Origin: JAOADN01 sp046155885
Lineage (GTDB): Bacteria > Pseudomonadota > Alphaproteobacteria > Rhodobacterales > Rhodobacteraceae
Assembly: GCA_046155885.1 (NCBI GenBank)
Contig: JBJXFU010000197.1
Span: forward strand, 1 to 47,811
Length of the DNA stretch: 47,811 nucleotides
Direction: 5' to 3'
Shown piece by piece: positions 16,428 to 24,634 of this stretch. The notes under the pieces were generated by a model that saw only the letters and a program-made list of their open reading frames with translations, was not told the DNA's origin and did no database searches. A program made the translations under genes and the position numbers. Position 1 is the first letter of the stretch, and each line of letters begins with the position of its first letter.

Positions 16428-16892
16428 ATGATGTCGCGCATTCTCGTTTTCCCGCTGCTCCTGGTGCCGCTCGCGGCCTGCGAGGATACCGGCGGCTACG
16501 GCGCCTCGCCGGTCTATCCGGCGGCCGGATACGGCCAGGCCCAGACGGCCCTGCCGGGCACGGTCGTGGATGTGCGCACCGTTCAGGTGGGAAGCTCGGT
16601 CGATCCGACCGCCGGCGCGGTGATCGGCGGGCTTGCCGGGGCGCTGGTCGGGAACCAGTTCGGCAAGGGCAGCGGCAACGCGCTGGCGACCGGCGCGGGC
16701 GCGCTGGGTGGCGCCATCGCCGGCAGCGAGATCGCCAAGCGCCAGGGCGGCGGGGCGCAGTATTCGTCGGAATGGACCGTCCGGCTGGACAACGGCCAGC
16801 TGGTGCGGTTCGTGCAGGCCGTCCAGGGCGTCGGCAAGGGCTCTCGCGTCACCGTCGTCGATACCGGGAACGGCTGGCGCATGGTCTTATAG
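16428..16892 (+). CDS. Glycine-zipper outer-membrane lipoprotein, SlyB/17-kDa antigen-like
   Basis: The 154-residue protein begins with a lipoprotein signal ending in the lipobox LAAC (Cys18). It then has a glycine-zipper 2TM segment (AGAVIGGLAGALVGNQFGKG and ATGAGALGGAIAG, about 61-100) and a C-terminal beta-rich domain with EWTVRLDNGQLVRF. This is the layout of SlyB and rickettsial 17-kDa antigen proteins, which are anchored in the outer membrane and are linked to envelope integrity. The ATG at 16428 follows AGGTAAAGG; a second ATG is adjacent. It is divergent from potA and appears to be a single-gene unit. Confidence 0.88.
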   Translation: MMSRILVFPLLLVPLAACEDTGGYGASPVYPAAGYGQAQTALPGTVVDVRTVQVGSSVDPTAGAVIGGLAGALVGNQFGKGSGNALATGAGALGGAIAGSEIAKRQGGGAQYSSEWTVRLDNGQLVRFVQAVQGVGKGSRVTVVDTGNGWRMVL

Positions 16893-16897
16893 GGCAG

Positions 16898-16916
16898 GAC
16901 GCGGCTTCGCCGCGTC
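16898..16916 (+). terminator. Hairpin just after the lipoprotein gene
   Basis: GACGCGGC-TTC-GCCGCGTC forms an 8-bp stem with a three-base loop, starting six bases after the lipoprotein stop. No T-run follows, but position and stability suggest a transcription end or 3'-stabilising structure. Confidence 0.5.
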
Positions 16917-16972
16917 GCCCGGTGCTTCCCTGCCGGGCGCCTTCATGGCGCGTCCCGGTCGGTCGGCACTTG

Positions 16973-17060
16973 GTTAACGGCCGATTCACCCAGAGCCATG
17001 CATGGTATGGCAGGTTGCTGGCATATTGCTGGCTGGTTGCTGGCACCCTGCGAGCGTTGC
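16973..17060. repeat. Intergenic repeat, copy A: GTTAACG tag, dyad and 11-bp iterons
   Basis: This 88-bp stretch matches 25774-25862 at most positions with one single-base indel. It starts GTTAACGG, continues with ATTCACCCA and a dyad CCATGCATGG (16996-17005), then 11-bp units with the pattern GCTGGCATATT, and ends CCCTGCGAGCGTTGC. It lies between the convergent lipoprotein and SMP-30 genes, and neither strand encodes a convincing protein. Confidence 0.85.
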
Positions 17061-17181
17061 CAATGCCGATGATCGCAGCCTTTAGCATTCGATCTGACCC
17101 TCGCTTCACCCCCCCGCAACAGAGTGCGCCGCCGGAGGATATAGGCGGCGGGCACCTGGTGGCCGAGGGCGGGGAGGGAGC

Positions 17182-17207
17182 GGGATGCGGTTTCGAAACC
17201 GCATCCC
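17182..17207. terminator. 26-bp perfect palindrome centred on TTCGAA
   Basis: GGGATGCGGTTTC is followed directly by its exact reverse complement, so either strand can form a 13-bp stem with almost no loop. It lies between two convergent genes and could end transcription from both sides; no T-run follows on either strand. A protein operator is the other possibility. Confidence 0.5.
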
Positions 17208-17233
17208 TATGCCGCGTCGAGGCGGGCCATAAG

Positions 17234-17255
17234 GACGGGCCTTCGAAGGCCCGTC
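17234..17255. terminator. 22-bp perfect palindrome centred on TTCGAA
   Basis: GACGGGCCTTC and its exact reverse complement are adjacent, with further weak pairing outside. It is 26 bp from the other palindrome and 46 bp after the SMP-30 stop, as expected for that operon's 3' end. Confidence 0.5.
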
Positions 17256-17300
17256 TTCCCAGCCCGCGTGCGCGTGAAAGGCTCGATGGCGGCTGCGCGC

Positions 17301-18212
17301 CTACCCCGGCCAGGTCGCGGCGGCGGCGTTCACGAAGACCGCGAAGACCGAGCTTGTGGCGGTGATGAAAAGCCGGTTGCCCCGCGCACCGCCGAAGGTG
17401 ACGTTCGCCACCGTTTCGGGCACGCGTATCTTGCCCAGCAGCGTGCCGTCCGGGGCGAAGACATGCACGCCGTCGTCGGCCGAGGTCCACACGCGGCCTT
17501 CACGATCCACCCGAAATCCGTCCGGCAAGCCTTTGTCGATCATTGCAAAATCGCGACCCGGCCCAAGCCGGTCGCCGGCCACCGGATAGGCGCGGATGAC
17601 CGGGGGGACGGAGGGATCGTGGCTCGACCCGCTCTCGGCGATGTAAAGTGTGCCCTCGTCGGGCGAAAAGGCCAGGCCGTTCGGCTGCACGAAATCCTCG
17701 CAGACGGAGGCAATGGTTCCGCTGGCGGGGTCGATCCGGTAGACCCGGTTCTTCGCCTGTTCGGGCGCGGCCTGATAGCCTTCGTAGTCCGAAAGGATGC
17801 CATAGGTGGGGTCGGTGAACCAGACTGACGCGTCGGACTTCACCACCAGATCATTTGGCGAATTCAATCTCTTGCCGCCAAAACTTGCAGCAAGGACGGT
17901 CCTGGTTCCGTCATGTTCCGTCCGCACCACCGAACGGCTGCCGTGGTGACAGGTCAGCAGCCTCCCCTCCCGGTCGCGGGTGTTGCCGTTGGCATAGTCC
18001 GACGCCGCGCGGAAGGTGCCGCACCGGCCATCCTCGGTCCAGCGCAGCATCCGGTTGTTGGGGATGTCCGAGAACAGAAGGCAGCCCAGAGCCGGGAACC
18101 AGACCGGCCCTTCGGCCCAGCGAAAGCCGGTGGCGATACGTTCGACTGCCGCGCTCGCCTGGATCAGATGGGCGAACCTCGGATCGCGGATCTCGTAGCT
18201 CGTGTCGGTCAT
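17301..18212 (-). CDS. SMP-30/gluconolactonase-family lactonase
   Basis: The 303-residue protein is a six-bladed propeller of the SMP-30/LRE family. The four metal ligands are all visible: Glu34 (AEGPVW), Asn120 (NSPNDL), Asn178 (QPNGLAF) and Asp231 (LPDGFR). Such enzymes hydrolyse sugar lactones made by sugar dehydrogenases. It is the last gene of the sugar ABC operon and its ATG overlaps the permease stop by four bases, so the imported sugar is probably oxidised to a lactone and opened here. The sugar is not known, and no matching dehydrogenase is in this operon. Confidence 0.9.
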   Translation of the reverse strand: MTDTSYEIRDPRFAHLIQASAAVERIATGFRWAEGPVWFPALGCLLFSDIPNNRMLRWTEDGRCGTFRAASDYANGNTRDREGRLLTCHHGSRSVVRTEHDGTRTVLAASFGGKRLNSPNDLVVKSDASVWFTDPTYGILSDYEGYQAAPEQAKNRVYRIDPASGTIASVCEDFVQPNGLAFSPDEGTLYIAESGSSHDPSVPPVIRAYPVAGDRLGPGRDFAMIDKGLPDGFRVDREGRVWTSADDGVHVFAPDGTLLGKIRVPETVANVTFGGARGNRLFITATSSVFAVFVNAAAATWPG

Positions 18213-19150
18213 GACGCCCCCTTCCTGCCACTCGCGGCGGCAACGATTGCGATGATGATGACCCCGGTCATGATCAGCCGAACCCCGGCGCCGAGGCCGT
18301 AGGAGTTGAGCATCGACACAACCAGGAACAGGAAGAGCGACGCGCCGAGGATCCCCGGTACGTTCGAGTTGCCCCCGGCGATCGACGACCCGCCGATGAC
18401 GACGACGGCGATCGAGATCAGCAGGTACTCGGTGCCCATGTTCAGCGCCGCCCCGCCCGAGAAGCACGAAAGCAGGAACCCGCAGAGCGCCGCCATCACC
18501 GCCGAAAGGACGTAGGCCGAGGCGCGGGCCAGATCGACGGGCACCCCGGAAAGCCGCGCGGCGCGGGGCGACTGGCCGATGGCCGAGACCCAGCGGCCAT
18601 AGACCGACAGGTCGAGGACGACCCAGAACAGGACGGCGAATGCGGTCGCGATCAGGGCGATGTTCGGCAGGCCGAGCGGCGCGCCGGTGGCGAAGTCCGC
18701 CAGCCAGTCGGGCGGCTTGATCCTGAGGCCGCGGTTCGACCAGATGGCGAACGAGAGGTAGAGGAACGAGGCGGCCAGCGTTGCGACGATGGGCGGAATG
18801 CGCAGAAGCAGGATCAGCAGATAGTTCCCCGCCCCGCAGCCCAGGCCCACCGCCAGCGCCACCAGTAGGCCCGCCCAGCCGGTTCCGGCGGCGCCGTCCA
18901 TGAGTTTCAGCGACAGCGTTCCGGCAAGCGTCATCGTCGCGGGGATCGACAGATCGGCGTTTCCGGGGCCGAGCGTGATGACCATCATCTGCCCCAGCCC
19001 GACGAAGATCGAGAACGAGGCGAAAGTCAGCGCGGCGGCCGCGAGGTCCCAGGCGCCGCCGGTCCCTTGCGACAGCATGGCCGTCGGCACGAAGGTCAGC
19101 GCGGCCGCCACCCAGGCCCAGAACCACGGTTTGCGGGCGATTGCGGTCAT
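18209..19150 (-). CDS. Sugar ABC transporter permease (RbsC-like), second of the pair
   Basis: The 313-residue multi-helix protein belongs to the BPD_transp_2 (RbsC/AraH) family. Motifs include MMVITLGPGNADLSIPA (usually GGIDLSVG in this family), PPIVATLAASFLYL and VVIGGSSIAGGNSNVPG (usually GG.S..GG.G). The Pro-Gly-Asn in place of Gly-Gly-Ile departs from the usual motif. Starts and stops overlap both neighbours by four bases. It would pair with the permease at 19147-20070. Confidence 0.88.
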   Translation of the reverse strand: MTAIARKPWFWAWVAAALTFVPTAMLSQGTGGAWDLAAAALTFASFSIFVGLGQMMVITLGPGNADLSIPATMTLAGTLSLKLMDGAAGTGWAGLLVALAVGLGCGAGNYLLILLLRIPPIVATLAASFLYLSFAIWSNRGLRIKPPDWLADFATGAPLGLPNIALIATAFAVLFWVVLDLSVYGRWVSAIGQSPRAARLSGVPVDLARASAYVLSAVMAALCGFLLSCFSGGAALNMGTEYLLISIAVVVIGGSSIAGGNSNVPGILGASLFLFLVVSMLNSYGLGAGVRLIMTGVIIIAIVAAASGRKGAS

Positions 19151-20070
19151 GCGCGCCTCCCCCGGCCGAGGGCCAGCCGGGCGGCGAGGACGATGATCAG
19201 GATCGCACCCTGCGCGCCGATCTGCCAGTCGGGCGAGAGCTTCAGGAAGGTCAGGAAGCTGCCCGCCAGCGTCAGGGTCAGCGCGCCGATCACCGCGCCG
19301 ACGGGCGAAATGCGCCCCCCGGTGAACTCGCCCCCGCCGAGGATCACCCCGGCGATGGTGAGAAGCGTGTAGCGGAGCGCAATGTTGGCGTCGGCGGATG
19401 TGGTCAGCCCCACCAGCGTCATCCCGGCCAGCACGGCGAAGATCCCGGCCAGCCCGTAGGCCGCCGCCTTCAGCCAGACGACGTTCCAACCCGCCCGCGC
19501 CACCGCCCGTGGGTTGCCCCCGACTGCTCGCAGCAGCGTACCGGTGGCGGTGCGCATCACCAGGAAGTGGGTCACGCCGGCGATCAGGACGCTCGCCACG
19601 ATGGCCATCGGGACAAGCGGCGGCTTCGATGTCATCAGGTTTCGCACCCATTCCGGCGGGGCGCCGCCGGGCGCGGGCAGGATCAGCACCGCCAGGCCGC
19701 CCCAGACGAAGGACATCCCCAGCGTCACCACAATCGCCGGAAGCTGGCGGGCCTGGATCAGCGCGCCGAGAGCGGCATAAGCGAGGACCGAGGCGGCAAG
19801 GATCGCGTAGCCGAGGACCGGGGTTTCCGAAACGAAGGTGGCGGTCACGCAGGCGGCGAAGCTGACGAAGGTGCCGATGGACAGGTCGATATCCTCGACC
19901 ATGATGATCAGCATCTGCGCGATGGTGGCCAGCGCGATCGGCACCGCAAGGTTGAACAGCAGGTTCAGCCCGAAGAAGCTCATTGTGCGCGGCTGAATCC
20001 AGAACACCGCCGCGAGGAGGACCGCGAGAGACAGGACCGGCAGCAGGATGCGCGGGTCGGGCCGGGTCAT
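19147..20070 (-). CDS. Sugar ABC transporter permease (RbsC-like), first of the pair
   Basis: The 307-residue membrane protein has the family motifs MLIIMVEDIDLSIGTFVSF, LPAIVVTLGMSFVWGG and GVILGGGEFTGGRISPVGAVIG. The ATG at 20070 overlaps the ATPase stop (ATGA), and its stop overlaps the next permease. Two unlike permeases in one operon suggest a heterodimeric pore, as in several rhizobial sugar importers. Confidence 0.9.
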   Translation of the reverse strand: MTRPDPRILLPVLSLAVLLAAVFWIQPRTMSFFGLNLLFNLAVPIALATIAQMLIIMVEDIDLSIGTFVSFAACVTATFVSETPVLGYAILAASVLAYAALGALIQARQLPAIVVTLGMSFVWGGLAVLILPAPGGAPPEWVRNLMTSKPPLVPMAIVASVLIAGVTHFLVMRTATGTLLRAVGGNPRAVARAGWNVVWLKAAAYGLAGIFAVLAGMTLVGLTTSADANIALRYTLLTIAGVILGGGEFTGGRISPVGAVIGALTLTLAGSFLTFLKLSPDWQIGAQGAILIIVLAARLALGRGRRA

Positions 20071-21530
20071 GTGCCGACCCCGCGCATTTCGAACGAGGCC
20101 TCAAGGATGCGCTCCTCGCTGATCTCCGCCCCCGTCAGTTCTGCCGAGATGCGCCCGTTGCGAAACACGAAGACCCGGTCACAGAGGCAGATTTCCTCGG
20201 TTTCGGTCGAGTACCAGAGGAAAGTGCGGCCCTTCTCCGCCTCGTCCCGGATCATCCCGTAGACCTCGGACTTGGTGCCGACATCGACGCCGCGCATCGG
20301 GTCGTCCATGACCACCAGCGGCGCTTCGGTGGCCAGAGCCCGCGCGAAAAGGACCTTCTGCTGGTTGCCGCCCGAAAGCGACAGGATCGGGTTCGCCACG
20401 TTGTCGGTCCGGATGCCGACGCGGGTCTTCCAGTCCAGCGCAAGCCCATCCTCGGCGGTCCGCTCGATGAGCCCGGCGCGGGAAAGGGCGCGCAGGCTCG
20501 CAAGGCTGAGGTTGCGGCGGATCGACCAGAGCGGCATCAGCCCGTCGCGCACCCGGTCGCCCGCGACGAACACGGCGGCGGGCGCGGCGCCGGCGCTCCA
20601 GCCCGAGACGCGGTCCATGAAGAGCGCCGCGAGCGCCTCGGCCTGGCCATGGCCGGCAAGGCCCGCCAGACCGACGATCTCGCCCGCCCGGGCGCGCACG
20701 CCGTCCGGGGTGGCGACAATTTCCGGGCCGAATGTCCGTACCGGGGCGTTCCAGTCCGCGTCCGCCGAGACGGCGGCGACATGCCCCATCGCATCCACCA
20801 GTCCCTGCCGGGTGAAGCCGCCGGCGGGCCGTTCGTCGGTGATGCGGCCGTCCTTCATCACCACGATGCGGCTGGCGACCGACAGGACCTCGCCCAGCAG
20901 GTGCGAGATGAAGATCACCGCGCCACCGCCCGCGCAGAAGCGCCGGACATAGGCGATCAGCTGTCCGGCGATCGCGGCATCAAGCGACGAGGTCGGTTCA
21001 TCGAGGATGACCAGACGGGGCGGCGGGGTGCCGTCGGCGAAGGCGATGGCGATTTCGGCCATCTGGCGTTCGGCGAGGTTGAGGTCGCCAACGGTCGCGC
21101 GCGGGTCGATCCGGTGGCCGGGGAAGACGCGGCCGAGGCTTTCGGACACGCGCCTGCGCGCCAGGCTTCGCCAGCCGAAGCCCGAAAGGTCGTGCTGCGG
21201 GACGCGGAGGTTTTCGGCCACCGTGAGGTTGGCGCAGAGCGAGAGTTCCTGGAAGACCGTCCTGACCCCGGCGCGCCGCGCCGCGCCCGGCCGGTCGTCG
21301 CTGCCGAAGCGGACTGTCCCCTCGGTCGGCCCTATACCGCCGTTCAGCAGATTGACCAGCGTGGACTTGCCCGCGCCGTTGTGCCCGACCAGCCCCACGC
21401 ATTCGCCGGCATGAATGGCGAAGGTCACGCCATCAAGCGCGCGGACGGCGCCATAGGCCTTCCGCACGTCCTGAAGTTTCGCGATGGGTTCGGGGGAACC
21501 GGGGCCGGACACGCCCGCTTCTGCGCTCAC
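20067..21530 (-). CDS. Sugar ABC transporter ATPase with two tandem ATPase domains
   Basis: The 487-residue protein has the RbsA/MglA double-domain layout. Domain 1 has Walker A GHNGAGKST and Walker B LVILDEPTSSLD, but its signature reads LNLAERQMAEIA, without the usual Ser-Gly-Gly. Domain 2 has a degenerate Walker A (GLAGHGQAE) but an intact signature LSGGNQQKVLFARAL. Half-degenerate domain 2 is normal for the family. The altered domain-1 signature resembles that of other members (LSVGQQQM) but is further changed. It has its own ATG at 21530, 36 bp after the binding-protein gene. Confidence 0.9.
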   Translation of the reverse strand: MSAEAGVSGPGSPEPIAKLQDVRKAYGAVRALDGVTFAIHAGECVGLVGHNGAGKSTLVNLLNGGIGPTEGTVRFGSDDRPGAARRAGVRTVFQELSLCANLTVAENLRVPQHDLSGFGWRSLARRRVSESLGRVFPGHRIDPRATVGDLNLAERQMAEIAIAFADGTPPPRLVILDEPTSSLDAAIAGQLIAYVRRFCAGGGAVIFISHLLGEVLSVASRIVVMKDGRITDERPAGGFTRQGLVDAMGHVAAVSADADWNAPVRTFGPEIVATPDGVRARAGEIVGLAGLAGHGQAEALAALFMDRVSGWSAGAAPAAVFVAGDRVRDGLMPLWSIRRNLSLASLRALSRAGLIERTAEDGLALDWKTRVGIRTDNVANPILSLSGGNQQKVLFARALATEAPLVVMDDPMRGVDVGTKSEVYGMIRDEAEKGRTFLWYSTETEEICLCDRVFVFRNGRISAELTGAEISEERILEASFEMRGVGT

Positions 21531-21566
21531 ATCCGCCCCCGGTTCTTCCTGCGTCCGCGATTCGGG

Positions 21567-22583
21567 CTACATCGCGCCCGCGATCACTGCCTTGGCATCG
21601 TCAAGCGAGTACTCGACGTTCGCAACCCCGCCTTCGGGCGTGGTTTCCAGCGACTTGTCCAGGTCGGCCTGGTTGATCTGCAGGAAGGGCACCGTCAGGT
21701 CCTGCGGGACCTTCTGGCCGTCGAGCACCTGCTGGGCGACCCAGAAGGCCAGCGTCGAGACGCCGGGCGCGATCGAGACCGAGACGGTTTCGTAGCCGTT
21801 CGCGTCGCGGGCTTCCTTCCACCATTTCAGCTCGTCCTGACGGTTGCCCATGATGATGATCGGCTCCGGCCGACCGGCCGCCGCGATCGCCTGCGCCGCG
21901 CCGTAGCCGTCACCGCCCTGCGTCACCACGCCGACGATGTCGGGCAGCGAGGGCAGGATCCCGGCCACCGCCTTCTGCGCCACGTCCTGCGCCCAGTCGC
22001 CGTGGACCGAGCCCACGATCTTGAACTGCGGGAACTGTTCGGCGCCCGCGTGGATGCCGGCGCTGATCTCGTCATCGACGAAGACGCCGGCGAGGCCCCG
22101 GATTTCCAGCAGGTTGCCGCCCTCGGGCATCCGGCCGGCGAGGTATTCGACCTGCATCCGGCCCATTTCCTTGAAGTCCACCGCGATACGGTAGGCGCAG
22201 GGCTCGGTCACGATGCCGTCGAAGGACACCACGACGATGCCCGCGTCGCAGGCTTCCTTCACCGCGCCGTTCAGCGCGGTGGGCGAGGCGGCGTTGAGCA
22301 CGATGGCGTCATAGCCTTCGAGGATCATGTTCTGGATCTGCGCGGCCTGTTCGGTCGCCTGGTTCTCGGCCGTGGTGAAGGGGTCTGCGGCGGCGACGAC
22401 GCCGTCGGCGACGGCCTGCTTGGTCACCTTATCCCAGCTTTGCAGCATCGCCTGGCGCCAGGAATTGCCGGCGTAGTTGTTGGACAACGCGATGCGCTTG
22501 CCCGACGTGTCGGCGAGGGCTGCGACAGGCAGTCCGATCGCGACAAGCGCGACGGTTGCCAGAAACTTGTTCCGTGTCTTCAT
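21567..22583 (-). CDS. Sugar ABC transporter periplasmic binding protein
   Basis: The 338-residue protein has a clear Sec signal (MKTRNKFLATVALVAIGLPVAALA) and the type I periplasmic fold of ribose/galactose binders (IALSNNYAGNSWR, QIQNMILEGYDAIVLNAASP, VTQGGDGYGAAQAI). The ATG at 22583 follows AGGGAGGAACG, the strongest ribosome binding site of the operon, as expected for a highly made binding protein. The substrate cannot be read from the sequence. The neighbouring lactonase points to an aldose that is oxidised after uptake. Confidence 0.92.
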   Translation of the reverse strand: MKTRNKFLATVALVAIGLPVAALADTSGKRIALSNNYAGNSWRQAMLQSWDKVTKQAVADGVVAAADPFTTAENQATEQAAQIQNMILEGYDAIVLNAASPTALNGAVKEACDAGIVVVSFDGIVTEPCAYRIAVDFKEMGRMQVEYLAGRMPEGGNLLEIRGLAGVFVDDEISAGIHAGAEQFPQFKIVGSVHGDWAQDVAQKAVAGILPSLPDIVGVVTQGGDGYGAAQAIAAAGRPEPIIIMGNRQDELKWWKEARDANGYETVSVSIAPGVSTLAFWVAQQVLDGQKVPQDLTVPFLQINQADLDKSLETTPEGGVANVEYSLDDAKAVIAGAM

Positions 22584-22862
22584 CGTTCCTCCCTGAGCGT
22601 TCGCCGCTCTCGTATGGCATCCCCTGTGGAAAGACGCGGGATGATGGAGGGACGTTACAGGCGGAGTTGCTCCGCGTCGAGGGCGACGAAGAGGTCTCCG
22701 AGGATGGCGCGCCGGCGACATTGTGGCGGCTCCACTATCCGGGTCCGGGGGGGCACGGGTGACCCGCGCTTTCCGTTCACCGGACAAGGCAGGACGAGCC
22801 TGACGACCTCGCTGACTCTCCTCCACCCAGTCACGCCGAAGAAAGGCTTCCAGCCAGCCCTG

Positions 22863-23828
22863 TCAGGGACCGGGCCGGACACTTCGCATTGGCCGCCACC
22901 GGCCCCGCAGCTCCGTTGGGTCGGGGATCGCGGCACGAAGGGCTGCCACGGCCTCCGCCACCGGGACGGGTGCGAAGCGGAGGGCCTCGCCGGGGCGGGT
23001 CTGGGCAAGGCGCGGCAGGTCGGCACGGATGACGGTGCCGAGCTTCGGATAGCCGCCGGTGGGCTGCCGGTCGGCCATCAGGATCAGCGGCAGCCCGTCC
23101 CCGGGCACCTGGATTGCCCCCATCGCGATGCCGTCCGAGACGATGTCATGACCCTTCGCATGAGCAAGTGACGGACCGGCGAGGCGGAAGGCCATGCGGT
23201 CGCTCCTTGCCGCGACCCGGTAGGTCTGGCTTGCGAAAAGGGCGAGGGCGTCGGCCGTGAAATAGTCGTCTTGTGGTCCCGGGATGAAGCGGATCGGACC
23301 CTCGGCCGGCGGGTCGGGATCGAACAGCCCCGCCTCACCCGCTCCCGCGCGGGCGGGCGTTGCCACCGGCAGGACCATTCCGCTGGCGATCCACCCGCCG
23401 CCGAATGGTCCGATCCCCGAGTGCTGATGGGTGGCGAAGCTGCCCATGACCGGGGCAACCGCGAAGCCGCCCGCCGGGCTGAGATAGGCCCACAGGCGCG
23501 ACCGTCCCGGCGCGATTTCCAGCCGGGAACCCGGTGCGAGCGTCACCGCGGCGCGCGTCGGCAGGGCGCTGCCGTCGCGGCTGACCCGGAAGCCGCCGGC
23601 GGAAATGCCCAGGCTCAGCGGGCCGCCCTCGGCGGTCACGATCAGGCCGCCGGGTCCGATTTCGATCGCCGCGCCACCAGAGGGGTTTCCCGCAAGGATG
23701 TTGGCGGTGCGGTGGGCGATCCAGTCCATAGGGCCGGCCGGCGTGACCCCATAGCGCAGAAATCCCTGCCGGCCCGCGTCCTGAACGGATGTGGCCGGCC
23801 CGGCGCGAAGGATCGCGAGCGCGTTCAT
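22863..23828 (-). CDS. pxpC: 5-oxoprolinase subunit C
   Basis: The 321-residue protein is of the biotin-dependent carboxyltransferase-like (KipA/YbgK) family: SVQDAGRQGFLRYGVTPAGPMDW at the N-terminus, NPSGGAAIEIGPGG, HQHSGIGPFGGG and the late motif ILMADRQPTGGYPKLGTVIRADLPRLAQ. With PxpA and PxpB it makes the ATP-dependent enzyme that opens 5-oxoproline (pyroglutamate) to glutamate. The ATG at 23828 overlaps the pxpB stop. It is the last gene of pxpA-pxpB-pxpC, and 279 bp without a gene follow before the sugar-binding protein. Confidence 0.93.
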   Translation of the reverse strand: MNALAILRAGPATSVQDAGRQGFLRYGVTPAGPMDWIAHRTANILAGNPSGGAAIEIGPGGLIVTAEGGPLSLGISAGGFRVSRDGSALPTRAAVTLAPGSRLEIAPGRSRLWAYLSPAGGFAVAPVMGSFATHQHSGIGPFGGGWIASGMVLPVATPARAGAGEAGLFDPDPPAEGPIRFIPGPQDDYFTADALALFASQTYRVAARSDRMAFRLAGPSLAHAKGHDIVSDGIAMGAIQVPGDGLPLILMADRQPTGGYPKLGTVIRADLPRLAQTRPGEALRFAPVPVAEAVAALRAAIPDPTELRGRWRPMRSVRPGP

Positions 23829-24574
23829 CCTTCCCCCGGCCGGGCCAGAACCTCGCCCGCCGCTGCCCGGGTTTCAAGCGCGGCGAGCGTGTGCAGGTCA
23901 ACCGGGTCGAACGCCATGCGGTCGCCGGGCTCGACCAGGAAGACGGGGGATCGGGCGGGGTCGAAGAGCCGGACAGGGGTGCGGCCGATTATGTGCCAGC
24001 CCGAGGGCATCGGCAAAGCCGCGACGATCGCCTGACCGCCGGCAACGATCAGGCTGCCCGCCGGAATGCGGTCGCGCGGGGTCGCCCGGCGGGGAAGGGT
24101 CAGCGCGGCGGGCAGGCCGGAAAGATAGGACCAGCCGGGCGCGAAGCCGTACATCACGACGCGGTAGATCGCCGCAGCATGCAGGCGGACCGCCTTCTCC
24201 GGCGTCAGCCCGGTGGCGGCCGCGACCCAACCCAGGTCGTTGGCGACCGAAGGATCGTAGCAGGCCGGCAGCCGCCAGAGGCGGCCATGCGCGCCTTGCC
24301 GGGCGTCCCGCCCTTTCGTGACGTTGTCGAGCGCTCGCGCCACATGCCGCCCCAGCGCGTCACGGGAAAGCACGAGCGGGTCGTAGTGAAGCATCAGCGA
24401 GCGGTAGGTCGGGACGGTCTCGAGCAGTCCCGCAGGAGGTTGGGCCGTGAGTGCGGCATCCAGGGCCAGGACCCGGGCGTTGAGGGCATCGTCGATGCGG
24501 TCGCCGAATTCGACCGAAAGCGCGCATTCGCCGCAGTCGAGAAGGCGGGGCAGGGGGGGCGTGGCGGGGGTCAC
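23825..24574 (-). CDS. pxpB: 5-oxoprolinase subunit B
   Basis: The 249-residue protein is of the KipI/YbgJ allophanate-hydrolase-subunit-1-like family. Markers are CGECALSVEFG near the start, LPACYDP, the conserved MYGFAPGWSYLSGLP and WHIIGRTPVRLFDP. The likely start is GTG at 24574; the upstream ribosome binding site is weak. It lies 60 bp after pxpA and overlaps pxpC by four bases. Confidence 0.92.
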   Translation of the reverse strand: MTPATPPLPRLLDCGECALSVEFGDRIDDALNARVLALDAALTAQPPAGLLETVPTYRSLMLHYDPLVLSRDALGRHVARALDNVTKGRDARQGAHGRLWRLPACYDPSVANDLGWVAAATGLTPEKAVRLHAAAIYRVVMYGFAPGWSYLSGLPAALTLPRRATPRDRIPAGSLIVAGGQAIVAALPMPSGWHIIGRTPVRLFDPARSPVFLVEPGDRMAFDPVDLHTLAALETRAAAGEVLARPGEG

Positions 24575-24634
24575 GGTCGGAACGCTCGCCCCGCGGCGCG
24601 AAGGGCGTCCTTCGGCAGTCGGGTGCGCATGTCC

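Noticed and set aside
19983..23171. Open plus-strand frame of 1062 codons across the sugar ABC genes and pxpC
   Set aside because: It is antisense to a clear operon with motifs; the Arg/Asp/His/Gly-rich translation fits an antisense shadow.
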